Made by a program: the position numbers and the translations under genes. A DNA stretch of 64,000 bases, taken from the NCBI GenBank assembly GCA_947095535.1, contig OX352774.1, positions 28,908,496 through 28,972,495 on the forward strand, written 5' to 3'. Positions within the stretch are counted from its first letter, which is position 1, and each line of letters starts with the position of its first letter. This document shows, in pieces, positions 24,248 to 36,600 of the stretch. The notes below the pieces were generated by a model. It made no database searches. It was not told where the DNA came from and saw only the letters and a list, made by a program, of their open reading frames with translations. The stretch is from Poecilobothrus nobilitatus (Eukaryota > Arthropoda > Insecta > Diptera > Dolichopodidae).

Positions 24248-27200
24248 TTTAATTATAATTACATATTTTTAAATTTTAATTAAAAAAATTTTTTTGCAAA
24301 TACCGGCTTTTTATTTTCAAATTTTTTTAATGAAAATTCGAACAAAAAAAAATTTATGGTAAATTGAAAATTACAAAATATATATATAATATCCATAAAA
24401 TAATATCAAAAATTTAATTACCTATTTATATTTTGTTTTATTTGTTTTGTTTTTATTAAAAAATAATATTGTGTTTATTCAGGAAATTTTTTTTGAAAAA
24501 GTTTTTTTTTTTTTTCTTTAAATAGTTAATAAGTAATAAAATTTAAATTATTTTTTTCTAAAGCATTTTACTCCTATTGAAAAATTTTCTGGAAAACTAA
24601 AATTAAGTTTTATCCTATTATATAAATTGAAATTTAATGTTTTATATACGAGTAGAAGCTACAATAGTTATATCTGGTTATATGTGTGTGCAAAATATTA
24701 GCAAGTATAAATATATATATTTAAGTAAGTATATTATACGTACATAATAGATGTATGTATTATTACATATATATGATCAGATCATATATAAATTTTGTTT
24801 AATTAGAACTTTGTTGGACATAATGCATAAGTATATATACATATATATTTTACTGTTCATTTAATCATGCGGTTGCTTACTTATTGATTTTTTGATTAAA
24901 GATTTTAAGAAAATTTATATAAGTACTTATGTATTTGAATACATTATGTTAAATATGTATATATATGTAGTTAATATGTTTAAAGTAAATACTTAGATTT
25001 GCTAAACAAATTGTTAAACACAATCTTTTGCATTTTTGTACCACAACTAACCTTATTGAAATGTTGTGGAAATTAATGTATGGAACTGGCAAAAAAACTG
25101 TCCGGAATATAAATAAACAGATAAGTAGGTTCAAATGGAAATAATATAATGCTACATAAGATGTCCTAAAGATTTCCTAACTTACTTAAAATTATACCTT
25201 TAAAAAAAAATTCATAATAATATCAGATGCTCTTAAATTTTATAAATAACACGAAAAAAGTAATTGAGAAAAAAAAAACGAATCCACAAATGCCTATATA
25301 ATTTTTAGTAACTAATATGCGATTTTTATTAAAGTCTTTATGTATATAAGTATGTAATTTAATTATTTACTTATTTATGATTATTATGTAATCTGATTAA
25401 TAAATTAATACAATACATACTATATAGTCTTTATCTTATGTAATATATAACAATTAAATATTTAATTTCGTTTATTACTTTATACTAACAAATAAGTAAT
25501 TGATAAAAAAAAATTCGAATTGATTTCGTTATATATATATATATATATTATATATGTATATATAACTATATACCTTTCGATTAATTTGAGGTAATTAATT
25601 ATTAAGTTCCGCATTTAATTATTTAACAAATATTTAATCAAAAATAAATTAAATATATCTTATTTTAAAAACATTCATTAAGTAGGTATATATATTAAAA
25701 TAATTATAATTAAAAAATGAAAAAATAATTAATAATTTATTTTATTGATACTTTTATTTTTGTTTTTTATATTTTAATTAACTTTCCTTCCTCTTTTTAA
25801 TTTTTAGTTATACTTTTAATTACTAATTAACTGAATTTTTTTTTTTTTTTTTTAATTCGTTAACTATTGCAATAATAATTATATGTATATTTAAAATGAT
25901 TTAAATGAAAATAATCTTATACTATTTTTAAAATGCACAGACATTCGTGTTAAGTAAGTATTAAATAAAATATGTTTTAAGTTTAAGTGTAAAATTTAAT
26001 TAAATTAAAATTAAAAATGTCAGTGTCATAAATTTTTAATTTATTTGTTTAAATACCTATAACTAAGTAAGTAAATTTATTTTATACTTAATGAGATTTT
26101 TAAACTAAAATAAAAATATGAGGAAATGAGATATCTGTTAATAAGTTTGTCCATAATTTCAAACCATAATTTCTTGTGATTTTGTTATGTAACTTTTGTC
26201 ATCATCATTATTATCCCCGACTTTGATATCGTCTCTCATTATTTCATGAGTTATTTCTTGGATTGTTCTTTTACATAGATTTTCCGCATCTTATTTTTTT
26301 AAAATTAAGAAATACATGCTACTTTTATAGATTTAATTATATATAAGTAAGTATATGTCTTTAATAACTATAATTTAAAAATAAGAATATTAAATTAAAT
26401 TGTAACATTGTACAACTATCTTGTATAGGATTGCAATCGAAATCCCAGAAGTGGCGATTAATTTATTTTATTTTTTACTTTTACTTATTAGTTATTATTA
26501 TTAATTTGTTAAATTTTATACATACTTATATAAACTTAGTTTACAATTTAGTATGCAAGTATTTATGACCGGCTCCGAAATATAATTTAAGTTAAATGTT
26601 AAACATAGTGGGAGCTGCCATTCTTAACTTCCCACTAAACCAATTATTGAATTCTTGATTTTGTAACCAATTCTAAAATCCGTCCTAATAACTTTTATAC
26701 ATACATACATAAATGTATAAGTATTTCAAGAACAAAGCATATTTCTACAAAAAAGCATTTAAAATAGTGAAGGTTGTCGCCTTTAAACCTTTTCTTAAAA
26801 ATTTATTAAATGACCTGATTTTTTTAAAGAACTCTAAAATCCCTTATTAGTTTTTTTTTCGACTAATACTTAAATAGGTATAGGTACTTAGTTACCTATT
26901 TGTTTTTTTTTATTTTTATTATTTTTTTTTATATTCAATTGTTTTTAAGCCTTTACTTTGAGTTTTTCTTTTATACAATTATTGTTAAAAAAAAAAAAAG
27001 TTTATTTCGGAAAAAAAAATTCATGGCATTTTGAGTTTTCGCCATTTTTGCACTCAAAAAAAATTCCCGAAATTTTAAGGTAATCTCTCTTTTGTGACTT
27101 TCCTGATCGATTTAAGCAGACTCAAACGTCGCTACGCAACTTTAATTTTAAAATAAGTTCAAAAACCACAAATGATATACAAATTACAAAAAAAAAATTC

Positions 27201-28107
27201 GCCATATTTTTTCGTACATGTCATAAAATTTATTTCGCAGTTGTAGATTCTATTAAAGTAATTTATAAAAATAACTGATAAAAATTTCTTTATATTGGTA
27301 CACTTATGTTGTTCCTTTTTTTGTTATTTTCAAATTTACGTTATTTTCGTTTTTCGAATATCGAATTTGAATTTTATTTCGTACTCATGTCATTCTTGAT
27401 TTACTACTTTGACTTTTCAACTTATGACGTACTGCCGACTAAAACTCATGCTGCACCTTAGATTGTAATTTGTTTACAGAGAAAAAATCTTCAGCACTGT
27501 ACTGATGGAAATTTTATTTTATTTTATATAATTATCTATGAAACTATAATTCTTTTTCAAAATGCATTGGGTATTGCTGTAATTTGGATAATAAGTATTT
27601 TCCGTTAACTAAATTATATTTTTATTGAAAACATTTTTAAATTTTATTCACTTTCCAATTAACATAATATTATTTTCTCTTCTATTCAATAAAAATTCCA
27701 ATTTTAAAAATAAATTATTATACCTAGGTATTAGGTATACCTTTTACTCGTGTATATTGTAAACCGATAGTTAGTTAATATTATTTTAAAGACATTTTTA
27801 GCTACTTTATTCCATATTTTTACACGTGATCAGAATATTGAAATGTGATTAATTTAATTTGAAGGTGTTCATATATTAAAAAGAAAACCAAAACAATCAA
27901 AAATTACTTAAGTGAAAGAAAGAATTTAAATAAATTTCTATTGAAAATAGTTATTTAGGTTAAAAATTAACCATTATTGTTCCAATTGTTTTTTTTTTTC
28001 TTTCTAGTTCTTTTTTTTTTATTTTTTATATACTTACATATGTACTTAAAAGTAAATGATTTGAAATAAATAAAATATGTAGGTATAAGAAAAACTAAAT
28101 TTTAATA

Positions 28108-28140
<33 letters not shown>

Positions 28141-28860
28141 ATCTTTAAAAGAAAATCAATGAATATAAGTAGAGATTCTTAGAAAGGAAATTTTAAGAAA
28201 AAATTTATCGTTAGATTCCATATAATTCATTTTAAGTGTATGTAGTTGTATCTGAAATTTTAAGGAAAATATTTTTGCAAAAAAAAAATAAAAAAAACCA
28301 AAATTTGTTTAAATTTGTTAATTTTCCAGAATAATATTATGTTCTTTTTAAATTTTATTCAATGGTACACGTACAACTATTTTAGTTATATTATTGATAT
28401 TATATCAATTATTGTTAATTTTAAGGAATGTTCCTTACAAATCATAAACATAATAATTAATTTTTAATAATATTTACATAATACATATATTAAAATTAAT
28501 ATTTACTTATATAAATATTATAAGTTACTAAGAAAAAATTTCCTATAAGTGTGTTAATTCAGTAATAAGAGCAAAAATCCAAAAAAGAAAAAGAAACCGT
28601 TCGTATTTTTTATTGCAAAATTAATAAAAGTCAAAAAAACATGCCTAAGAAATTATCTACTAACGGAATTTGATTAGATTGATATAAATATTTATTTGCT
28701 ATAAGAAAAGTTCTACAAGTAAATTTATCGGACATTTTTCTTTCATTGCGGAAGTTGATGTAACTATTTAATTGATTCAAAATAAATCGTTGAATTTACC
28801 AAAAATATTATTTTTTAAATTTTTAATTGCCGGGAAGTTAATAACAAAAGATCTACATAT
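24248..28860. other. Gene-free AT-rich DNA
   Basis: A 4.6-kb stretch of simple AT-rich sequence. A short palindrome TATATGATC-A-GATCATATA lies near 24772-24790 and (TA)n near 28117-28140. The least AT-rich part is 27040-27480, which has no open frame or motif I recognise. No exon found. Confidence 0.5.
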
Positions 28861-28970
28861 AATAATACCGTCATACATAAAATACTCATAATACCGTCAT
28901 ACACAAATACAAACAAAATATAATAATACCGTCATACAAAATACAATAATACCGTCATACACAAATACAT
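28861..28970 (+). repeat. Four-copy short satellite (ATAATACCGTCATAC)
   Basis: The word ATAATACCGTCATAC occurs four times at irregular spacings of about 23-37 bp, with linkers made of ACAAATAC, AAAATAC and similar words. The array is short and its linkers vary, so this looks like a decaying minisatellite. It is not a CRISPR array: the repeats are too short, unevenly spaced and in a eukaryotic intron-like context. Confidence 0.75.
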
Positions 28971-29431
28971 AGGTCCTGTTAAACGTGTCAATTTGAACAG
29001 ACGTAAAAAATTTAAGCGAAAAATATAAAAATTATAAAAATTTCAGAAAAAAAAATTTAAAATATACAAAATTTGATATATTAATTAAATATAAAATTAA
29101 AAATAACATATTAATTAATAAGTCTGAAAAGGATAATTAAAGGAAGCTTAACAATTAATACTAGGACTATTTCTGAAAGTGTTTTTAAAATGGATTTAAT
29201 TTAAAACATAAAGAATTTGAATCAAATTTTATTTTATGAATAAGAATTAGGTGTATCTTATGAAGTATTTTTTTTTTTATTCTTTTCACTCCTATAAGGA
29301 ACATATAACGGCATACACTAAGTCATTTTTTATTTATATTTGACTTAACTTCGGTTTTTGAGCCATTTTACTAAGCCATTTATTTATTTTTTTGTTTTTT
29401 TTTTACGAGACGGTGGAAAACATTAAAAGTC
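28971..29431. other. Gene-free AT-rich DNA
   Basis: No coding or repeat signal beyond homopolymers. Confidence 0.5.
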
Positions 29432-29463
29432 ACTCAAAGGAACTGCACAAGGTTCCTTTGAGT
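29432..29463. repeat. Perfect 12-bp hairpin
   Basis: ACTCAAAGGAAC (29432-29443), an 8-base loop TGCACAAG and GTTCCTTTGAGT (29452-29463) form a mixed-sequence perfect stem, unusual in this AT-rich DNA. It may be a subterminal structure of an unidentified element in the less AT-rich interval 29405-29520. Confidence 0.7.
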
Positions 29464-29779
29464 AGTGTTGGACTCTATCCAACCAAAACCACCTCCATTA
29501 AAACCAAACTTTAGGATGGGTTTTTTATTACATAATAATACATAAATGTACAGTTTGATTTTGGAAAAAAGGATGAGAGAAGAATTATATACTTGGGAAA
29601 TTGGAGATTATGGAGGATAATTGTGATTATGGAAAATGAAGGAAGAAATTTGTATTAGTTATTTTGAAGAAGGATGTTAATGTTCTTCTTGAATTTCGTT
29701 ACTCGACTTTAGGTATTGTAAAAGTAAAAATAAATGGAAACACAAATATTTTTAATTATGCGCCATCTATTATCTTATA

Positions 29780-29880
29780 CAAGAATTATTTTCTTTTTAT
29801 TCATTAGAGGTTTGAACCGGAGGCTTTTTGAATTAAAGACCTGTCTCTTAATCACTACATTATTGGTTGAAAAAGAACAC
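29780..29880 (-). mobile_element. tRNA-like SINE head or tRNA relic, minus strand
   Basis: On the minus strand, TAGTGATTAAGAGAC fits an A box and, about 35 bp on, CCGGTTCAAACCTC contains a perfect B box (GGTTCAAACC) in a T-arm-like stem. The remainder does not fold into a full cloverleaf that I can verify. It is therefore a tRNA relic or the head of a SINE whose body would run towards lower coordinates. It has different flanking sequence from the unit at 6.8 kb. Confidence 0.45.
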
Positions 29881-31333
29881 TAACTATACTTTATATACAT
29901 ATACATATATTCCACTACCATTTATTGCTTGTTCAGTAAAATCCTTAATCTTAATAAAAAAAAAATGTATAACTAAGTATTTATAAAATTAGTCAGTCTT
30001 TCAAATAAATACTAAAAAAAAAATATCTAAATAATTTAAAATTGGAAACGAAAATCTATTCATTGTTATTTTGTTATATAACCTTAAAAATGTGAAACTG
30101 GGCATTAAATTGAAATTGAATATCATATATATATGTATATGTACTATGTATATATAATATATAATTTGAAGAAAAAAAAATTACTACATCGAATCTAAAT
30201 AGTTTATGAATATTATCTTTTCCCTTCTTTATTTTAAGTATATCCTTTTTTTTTTATTTTATAATTATACTTATAGTTATTTTTCTAAAAAAGCTTGAAC
30301 CCAATTTATATTTTGGCTACAGTACAAAAAAAAAAAGGCATATTTTGTATTTTTTTTTTTTTTTTAATTCTGAAATAGAATCTTTTATGACATTTTTAAA
30401 CCTTGGGATTTTTAAATGTCATACTTAATGAATCATAGATATACTTTTTTTATTTTGATTTTTTTTTTCGCATAAAACAAAAAAACAGATATCGATTATC
30501 ACAATACAATATACGAAAAAAAATAATATTTAAGGGATGATATAAAATTATTGATATTTAATAGTAGTAACCACAAAAAAAAAAAACCAAAAATATGACT
30601 TTTATATACTTATACTTAGTCTATAATATTTAATTCATTATTTTGTTTTTGTTCTGTGTAAGTATGAAATTTAATTTTTTTTTTTCAAAACACTTTCCAA
30701 ACAAAATAAAATTAATTTCATTTTAATAACTAATTTTTGCAAAAGTTATAAAAAAAAAAATATTCATCAAAACTATATCTATTAGATACCCATTTTTTTT
30801 TTTTTTTTTTTTTTTGACTAACTAATATATGATATGAATATAACATTTAGAAATATTTATATATTCATACACAACTATAAATATATAATACATATATTGT
30901 TTATTATACAAAATATAATACCGTGATGATGATATCTAGAACATTTAAGCAAAATTTAGTAGAAGAAAATTATAACAGCAACAACAATCACAAAAACAAA
31001 GTAAAACATAAGTAGAAATATAAAATTTTAAAACCTCACTATAATAAAAAAAAAATTAAAAAAAATAGAAACAAAAAAAAAAAAATAAGTATTATTTTCC
31101 ACTCTCACACAAATTATGTAATACTTTATAAAAATACATAATAATAATAATATGAAAACAAAAAAAAAAAAAAATACAATATTTTTAACTACTTATGTAC
31201 TTTTTGTTTTTTTTTTTTTTTTTTTTGCGAATTATCAATTGCAAATATGATGTCAAACCGAAGAACGAAAAACAAAAAAAAAAAACAAATTTGTAATAGA
31301 AATAGTAAAGTAAATAGAAGAAAATAAAGAGAG

Positions 31334-31367
<34 letters not shown>

Positions 31368-32792
31368 AAAAATAAAAATAGGCGCAGTTCAGTGTTCATC
31401 TTAACAGATCACACAGTTTCAATATAATGAATATATATATATACATATAGCTATATATACTTGTTTAGTTTTTTTTTTTTTATTAAACTGGGTGTCTCTC
31501 AATAGATATATACCATATAGTATCTATGATATAATTTCACACATCAAATCAATACATGGAAAATTTAAATCCTGATGTTAAAACCAAATTTATTATGTTA
31601 TTGTGTAAATCCCTTCTAATTTTTTTTTTTACATAAATATTACAATATGACATTTAAAATAATTTCCACAAAAAATATTAAAAATAATCAATGAAATAAT
31701 TAATTTAGAAAAGATTTACCATTTGCAAATATGTACCTGGTGCGGTATGTACTTAGTTCAGTATATTCTTTACACCGATATTCCGATTTATTCTGGTGCT
31801 TTTATCTAGTCAAACTGTAGTGTGAAGTATACCTTCGTTGAAGGTAACTGGGTTTAGAGATCTCACGATAAGTTTAATAAAAAATGATTTAAGTATATAA
31901 TTTATTTTCTTCTGGATACACCAAATTTTACACCAATATGTATATAATATATTTGGTATTCTGTCTCTTTGTTTAGATTTTTCTATATCCCTATATGGTT
32001 ATATTTGATTACAAAATCATAACTAAACAATAATTGTGTTATGTTAATTCCATCTTTCATTTAAAATTATTGTGATTTGATTATTAAGATAAGTTTTCAG
32101 TTAATTTAAGTTAATTAATACGGGCCTAAGTTCGTATCTTAGTATATATAGAATATATATATATAGAACTGATTCAGTTCACACAATTTTAATTTGTATG
32201 TTCAATAATTTCTCTTTATGTAAAATTATAACAAAATGTAAATAAAAGCTCGATTCGATTGTAATTCAATTAATTATACATGTTATAAGGCTTAATATGG
32301 TATTGAGTGCGTACATGAGTGCGAAATTATTCTAATCAATTTATGCTTTTTCGTACCAATATTTTTCATCATAATTCCAAGATTAGTTAAAATTATGTTT
32401 AAAAAAATACAATCCTTTTGTTCCAAAGTGTTTATCTATTCTGAAAAAAAAATTTAAATTTTTTGTTGTGCTTTAAGTATGTAATTTTCCTTTCCAATTG
32501 AATATCTTGTAAGAACTATTAAAAATGAATCTCTTTTTGTGTTCAACTTAAATAAAAACGAATATATATATACATTTTTATTAAGGTTAAAGCACTGTAA
32601 TATTAAACTTTTTATGTATATTTCGTGATTCTTTATACGAATATTAAATTATTCCTCACTTTTAGTGAGATACCCTGTCTATATGTTTATATATAAAAAT
32701 CAATATATTGTATTTCTGTTAGATTAATCGTATCTTTTCTGTTAGATATTATAAAAACAAAAAAAAAAAAGTAAAAACTGGAAAAAAAAATC
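29881..32792. other. Gene-free AT-rich DNA with long homopolymers
   Basis: Includes an A run of 28 at 31338-31365 and T runs at 30352-30365, 30794-30814 and 31207-31226. A segment at 30960-31010 (AACAGCAACAACAATCAC and following A/C-rich sequence) has the look of insect 5' UTR, and GCGCAGTTCAGTG at 31381-31393 contains an initiator-like TCAGT. Neither is enough to call a promoter or untranslated exon. Confidence 0.45.
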
Positions 32793-32818
32793 GGGTTAAG
32801 CGGGTCGGGTTAAACGGG
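32793..32818 (+). other. Potential G-quadruplex motif
   Basis: Four GGG tracts at 32793-32795, 32802-32804, 32807-32809 and 32816-32818 are separated by loops of 6, 2 and 6 bases, meeting the usual G3N1-7 rule. In this AT-rich DNA four closely spaced G tracts are striking. The sequence is built from CGGGTTAA-like words, which may derive from a decayed transposon end, so the quadruplex reading is structural potential only. Confidence 0.6.
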
Positions 32819-33230
32819 TGCACATTTAAAAATAATAAAAGACTAATTTATATGGGATCAGGTATTAGAGATTCAATATACATATATATAATATATATAT
32901 ATGTATATAAGTATATCTCAGTTCTATTGTATTTATTTTTTCGTAATTTTCGTTTTTTTATTATCTAATTGTAGCGAACAATTAAAATTTTTCGAAAATA
33001 TGATAATTTCTAAATAATTTTTTTTTGTAAATAATGTCTGTCCAATTGTCGCGGAGTATTTGCAAAGTTTTATTTATATTTTATAAGTATAAGTATATTA
33101 AATATTATGAATATAAGTATTTGAAATAGTTTTAAATCGTTTGCATTAATTTTTACTGTTTGTTTAAAATACAAATATATATTATTTTGCTCATTATATG
33201 TATATATATATTATATTACTTAAAAAGTTC

Positions 33231-33261
<31 letters not shown>

Positions 33262-33370
33262 TATTAATATTGATATTTATATATCATTACATAAAATATA
33301 GATTTATTTGAGAAAAGCTTGCATATGATGTAAAATATATAAGTACTCCTTAGCTTCCCCTATTTATTTA
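32819..33370. other. Gene-free AT-rich DNA with TA microsatellite
   Basis: TA-rich microsatellites at 32877-32900 and 33230-33256. No gene signal. Confidence 0.5.
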
Positions 33371-33600
33371 TTAATCTAACAATATTTGCACATCAGGAAC
33401 TAGGGTTTCTACTATGGTATCTGTCTTCCAACTTATGTCCTGTACGCTAAAAATAATAATGAATATATTTAAGTATATATTACCTAGAATACTTTCTCTC
33501 GTAAAATCTTTGTCTGATAATAAAAAAAAATGTCGGGAGCCCGTACTTGCAACCCTCGGACTCATTTTTAAATTTGATGAAAACGTAAATGTTTGGTAAA
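33371..33600 (-). other. Unexplained, weakly coding-like island
   Basis: This stretch is less AT-rich than its flanks. On the minus strand a frame ends VQDISWKTDTIVETLVPDVQ plus four residues and a stop, and it follows a good acceptor-like TATTATTTTTAG (reverse of 33447-33458). Upstream in the same open frame is KMSPRVASTGSRHFFLLSDK, then a donor-like CTAG/GTAAT. Removing that 37-base gap would break the frame, and it is short for an insect intron. I do not recognise the peptide. It could be a relic of a captured gene or transposon, or chance. Confidence 0.2.
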
Positions 33601-36600
33601 CGTAAATGAAAGGGAAATTGTGGTGAATCGTTTGTGAGATTTGGCAAATACAAAAATTTGTAATGTATATACACACCACAAACATACCTTTCCAAAAACA
33701 TGTTTTTTCGGATCCTTAAACCCTAATAAATAGTAATTTTGTAGATTTTTTGATAAATTACTATATGAGGTTTTATATAGTATTACTAATTACTATATAA
33801 ATTACTATATTTGATTAATTACTATAATGTTAATGGAGAAAGTAATAAAAAGGATTACTTACGGTTTAATCATTGTTTTAACTACTCTTAGAGTTATATA
33901 TATTATCAGTTATCACCTTTTTTGGTAATATGTATTACAATAGGATTTTGTATTTGTTTATCTTTATTTATTTAAGTAAAATTGATACTTTTAAGGTTCA
34001 AAAAAAAAAAATAACGTATTATGTTTGTTGTTACTTTCAGTTTATAATTCCTTCCAAGAAAGTATAATGAATTTTCTTAAACCTTACCACTTCTTCAATA
34101 TATACTTAATAATGTTAATAACAAATATATACATTTGTCTAAACTAAAACTGAATAAAAGCAGTTCTATGACTCAAGATTTTAACAATTCTCAATTACTG
34201 AAGCTTGTTTTTAGTCGAAATTTCTATACATTCATATTTCAATTAATTTTCTTATTCAATTTACATCTCTGTCTTAATAATTTGCATTATAAAATGCTCT
34301 TAACTTTTTAATTCTTATAACTACATATATAAACCTCTTGAGTCTTGTTTTCAAATACAAGGTTTTAATGAATTTTTTCTAATTAATTTAAATAGTTAAC
34401 TTAATTCTTAATATAAATTAATTTAAAAAGTTAATCCCGTGACAGAATATGTTAAAATTATATTTTCCGGTTTAATAAATTAAAACAAACAAAGAACCGA
34501 CTGACTTTTATGATACTTGCTTGATACTTTTATCAACTATTCACATTTTATAATACTTAGTTTTAAAATTGTAATACCTAAGTATCTTTATTTATTGTGA
34601 TATCTTTTCTTTAATTATTGTGATATTATCACCAGCAGTTCTTTTTGTATTCAAATGTTTCTCATAAGGAGGAGTGCATTCAATTTTTCTTTTAGTACAG
34701 TACCCTAGCAAAAAATGGTATACTTACTTAAAAAAAAAAAAAGTTAAACCTTTAGCACTTGTTTAAATTGTTTGTAAAAAAAAAAAACAAAGTAAATAAA
34801 AAAATGCTGACAATTGACTGTTTTTCAATGTAAGTTTTTCATTTAAATAATAAGAAAAAAAAACAAAAAAAAAAACAAAAAAAAAACAATGTAAAAAATT
34901 TACATTAAATATTTTTTTTTTTAATCTTTGTAATATTTTATGTCAATTTTCCTTTATTGTTTTAGATCTAAGCTAAATTTTTAAATGCCTTTTTGTTTTT
35001 TATTTAAAAATTTGGAATTGTGTAATTATATTGTTTGATTGATGCGAATCTGCAGTTTCTGGAATTAGAAATTTTGTCGTTAAAAAAAAATAAAAATTTG
35101 TTCTCAATTCATTATTTTTATCTGTTTTTTTTTTTTTTTGCATTCATAACAGAACATTACCAAGTATTTAATCCTAATTTTTCAATTGTAAAAGTTTTTA
35201 TTACATATATATAAGTACATCCTTAAATTTAAAATTATTTTAAGATATTTATCATATACTTACTTATGCAACAAATACTATTAACTATGCAAAAGCAAAT
35301 AATTTATTTCCATCATTTTATATGTACATATATAATTAATAACAAAATTTCTAATTTCAAATAAGTAATGACTAAATAATTATCTAGAGAAAGTCGTAAT
35401 AATCCATCAAAGTGGAAAACGGAAATAAAATTTATATGTACTTATAAGTATTCAGTTGGTTTTTGACATTCAAATTCAACTCCTAGAAAACTTTACAACA
35501 AAAGTTATACATCAAACCTTAATAAATTTTCTTCATTCAGCATACGGTTATGGTTGGCTTTCATGGCTGCTCTGGTCTTGCAGAGCACTATTTGCATACA
35601 CAAGGTGCCGTTTTAATACCATGAAACTTTTATCAGAACTTTTTATTAGATATCACGAAATAATATTAGTTGTGTTTTTTTTATGGATCCAAATCATGGA
35701 GCTTTTTATATATAATTTTATATAAATCGTTCATTCAGCTTTTTATCAAGATGTTTGTATATAGATCTTGATAGGTATTTTGTTTCAAAGTGATATTTGA
35801 CAGTCGATATAGCAATAAAAAAAATTAAAACTTAACTAATATTATCAAATTTAAAAAATTTTATATTTTAAATGTACAATAAATTTTTTTAAAAATAAAA
35901 TATTTAGATTCTTTTTTAAAAATAAAATATTTTAGAAAAAAAACTAATAAATTATGGTCGAGGAAACAAATTATTTAGTTTCTAAAAATTATTCATTTTA
36001 ATATTCTTACAAACAACAATAACAAATAACAAAAATAAAGTTACTTTCATTCTACTCCATTTTTTATTTCTTATTTAAGTTTACAAATGTCAAATGAATG
36101 TAATGCCAAAAAAAAAAACTTTCCCTATAGACGTTTTTGCTAAGTATTATAATTTTATATATGGTCAAATTTTTATAGGACCTCTTATAGGATCAAGTTC
36201 AAGCTCCGTAGTACCTTTTGAATAAATATTCTCTTATTTTCGATTTCATTTTTAGAAGAAATGACTTTTAATATTTTTTATATGTTCGATTAATAAGTTA
36301 TAAGCTTAAAAATCGGGACACAACTAATTAGCAACTTAACCCAAAATAAAGAAGATGAGTTTTGAAAATATTTTAAATATTGTAAATATGTACATATATA
36401 GATAATAAGTTACTTACAATATTTTCAACCCTATTCTTTAAATGTGTTCTAAACAAAAACAATTATCGCTTACACCACAGCTAAGCTCTATGTTCGTAAG
36501 CTTGTATACTTCTTATATTTTAACCTAGAAAGTTACTAACAGCATTGTCAGTTGACAAACTTTTTTCTTATTATAGCTAACGCGAAATCATTAAAAATAA

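Noticed and set aside
28861..28970. CRISPR array
   Set aside because: Repeats are only ~15 bp, spacers are uneven and related to each other, and the context is a eukaryotic intron.
30960..31393. Alternative promoter and 5' UTR exon of the gene
   Set aside because: A/C-rich UTR-like sequence and a TCAGT initiator word are present, but no donor, TATA/DPE arrangement or reading frame can be tied to them.
35456..35725. 89-codon plus-strand gene
   Set aside because: Only an ~80-bp patch differs from background composition. No motif, splice context or homologue recognised.
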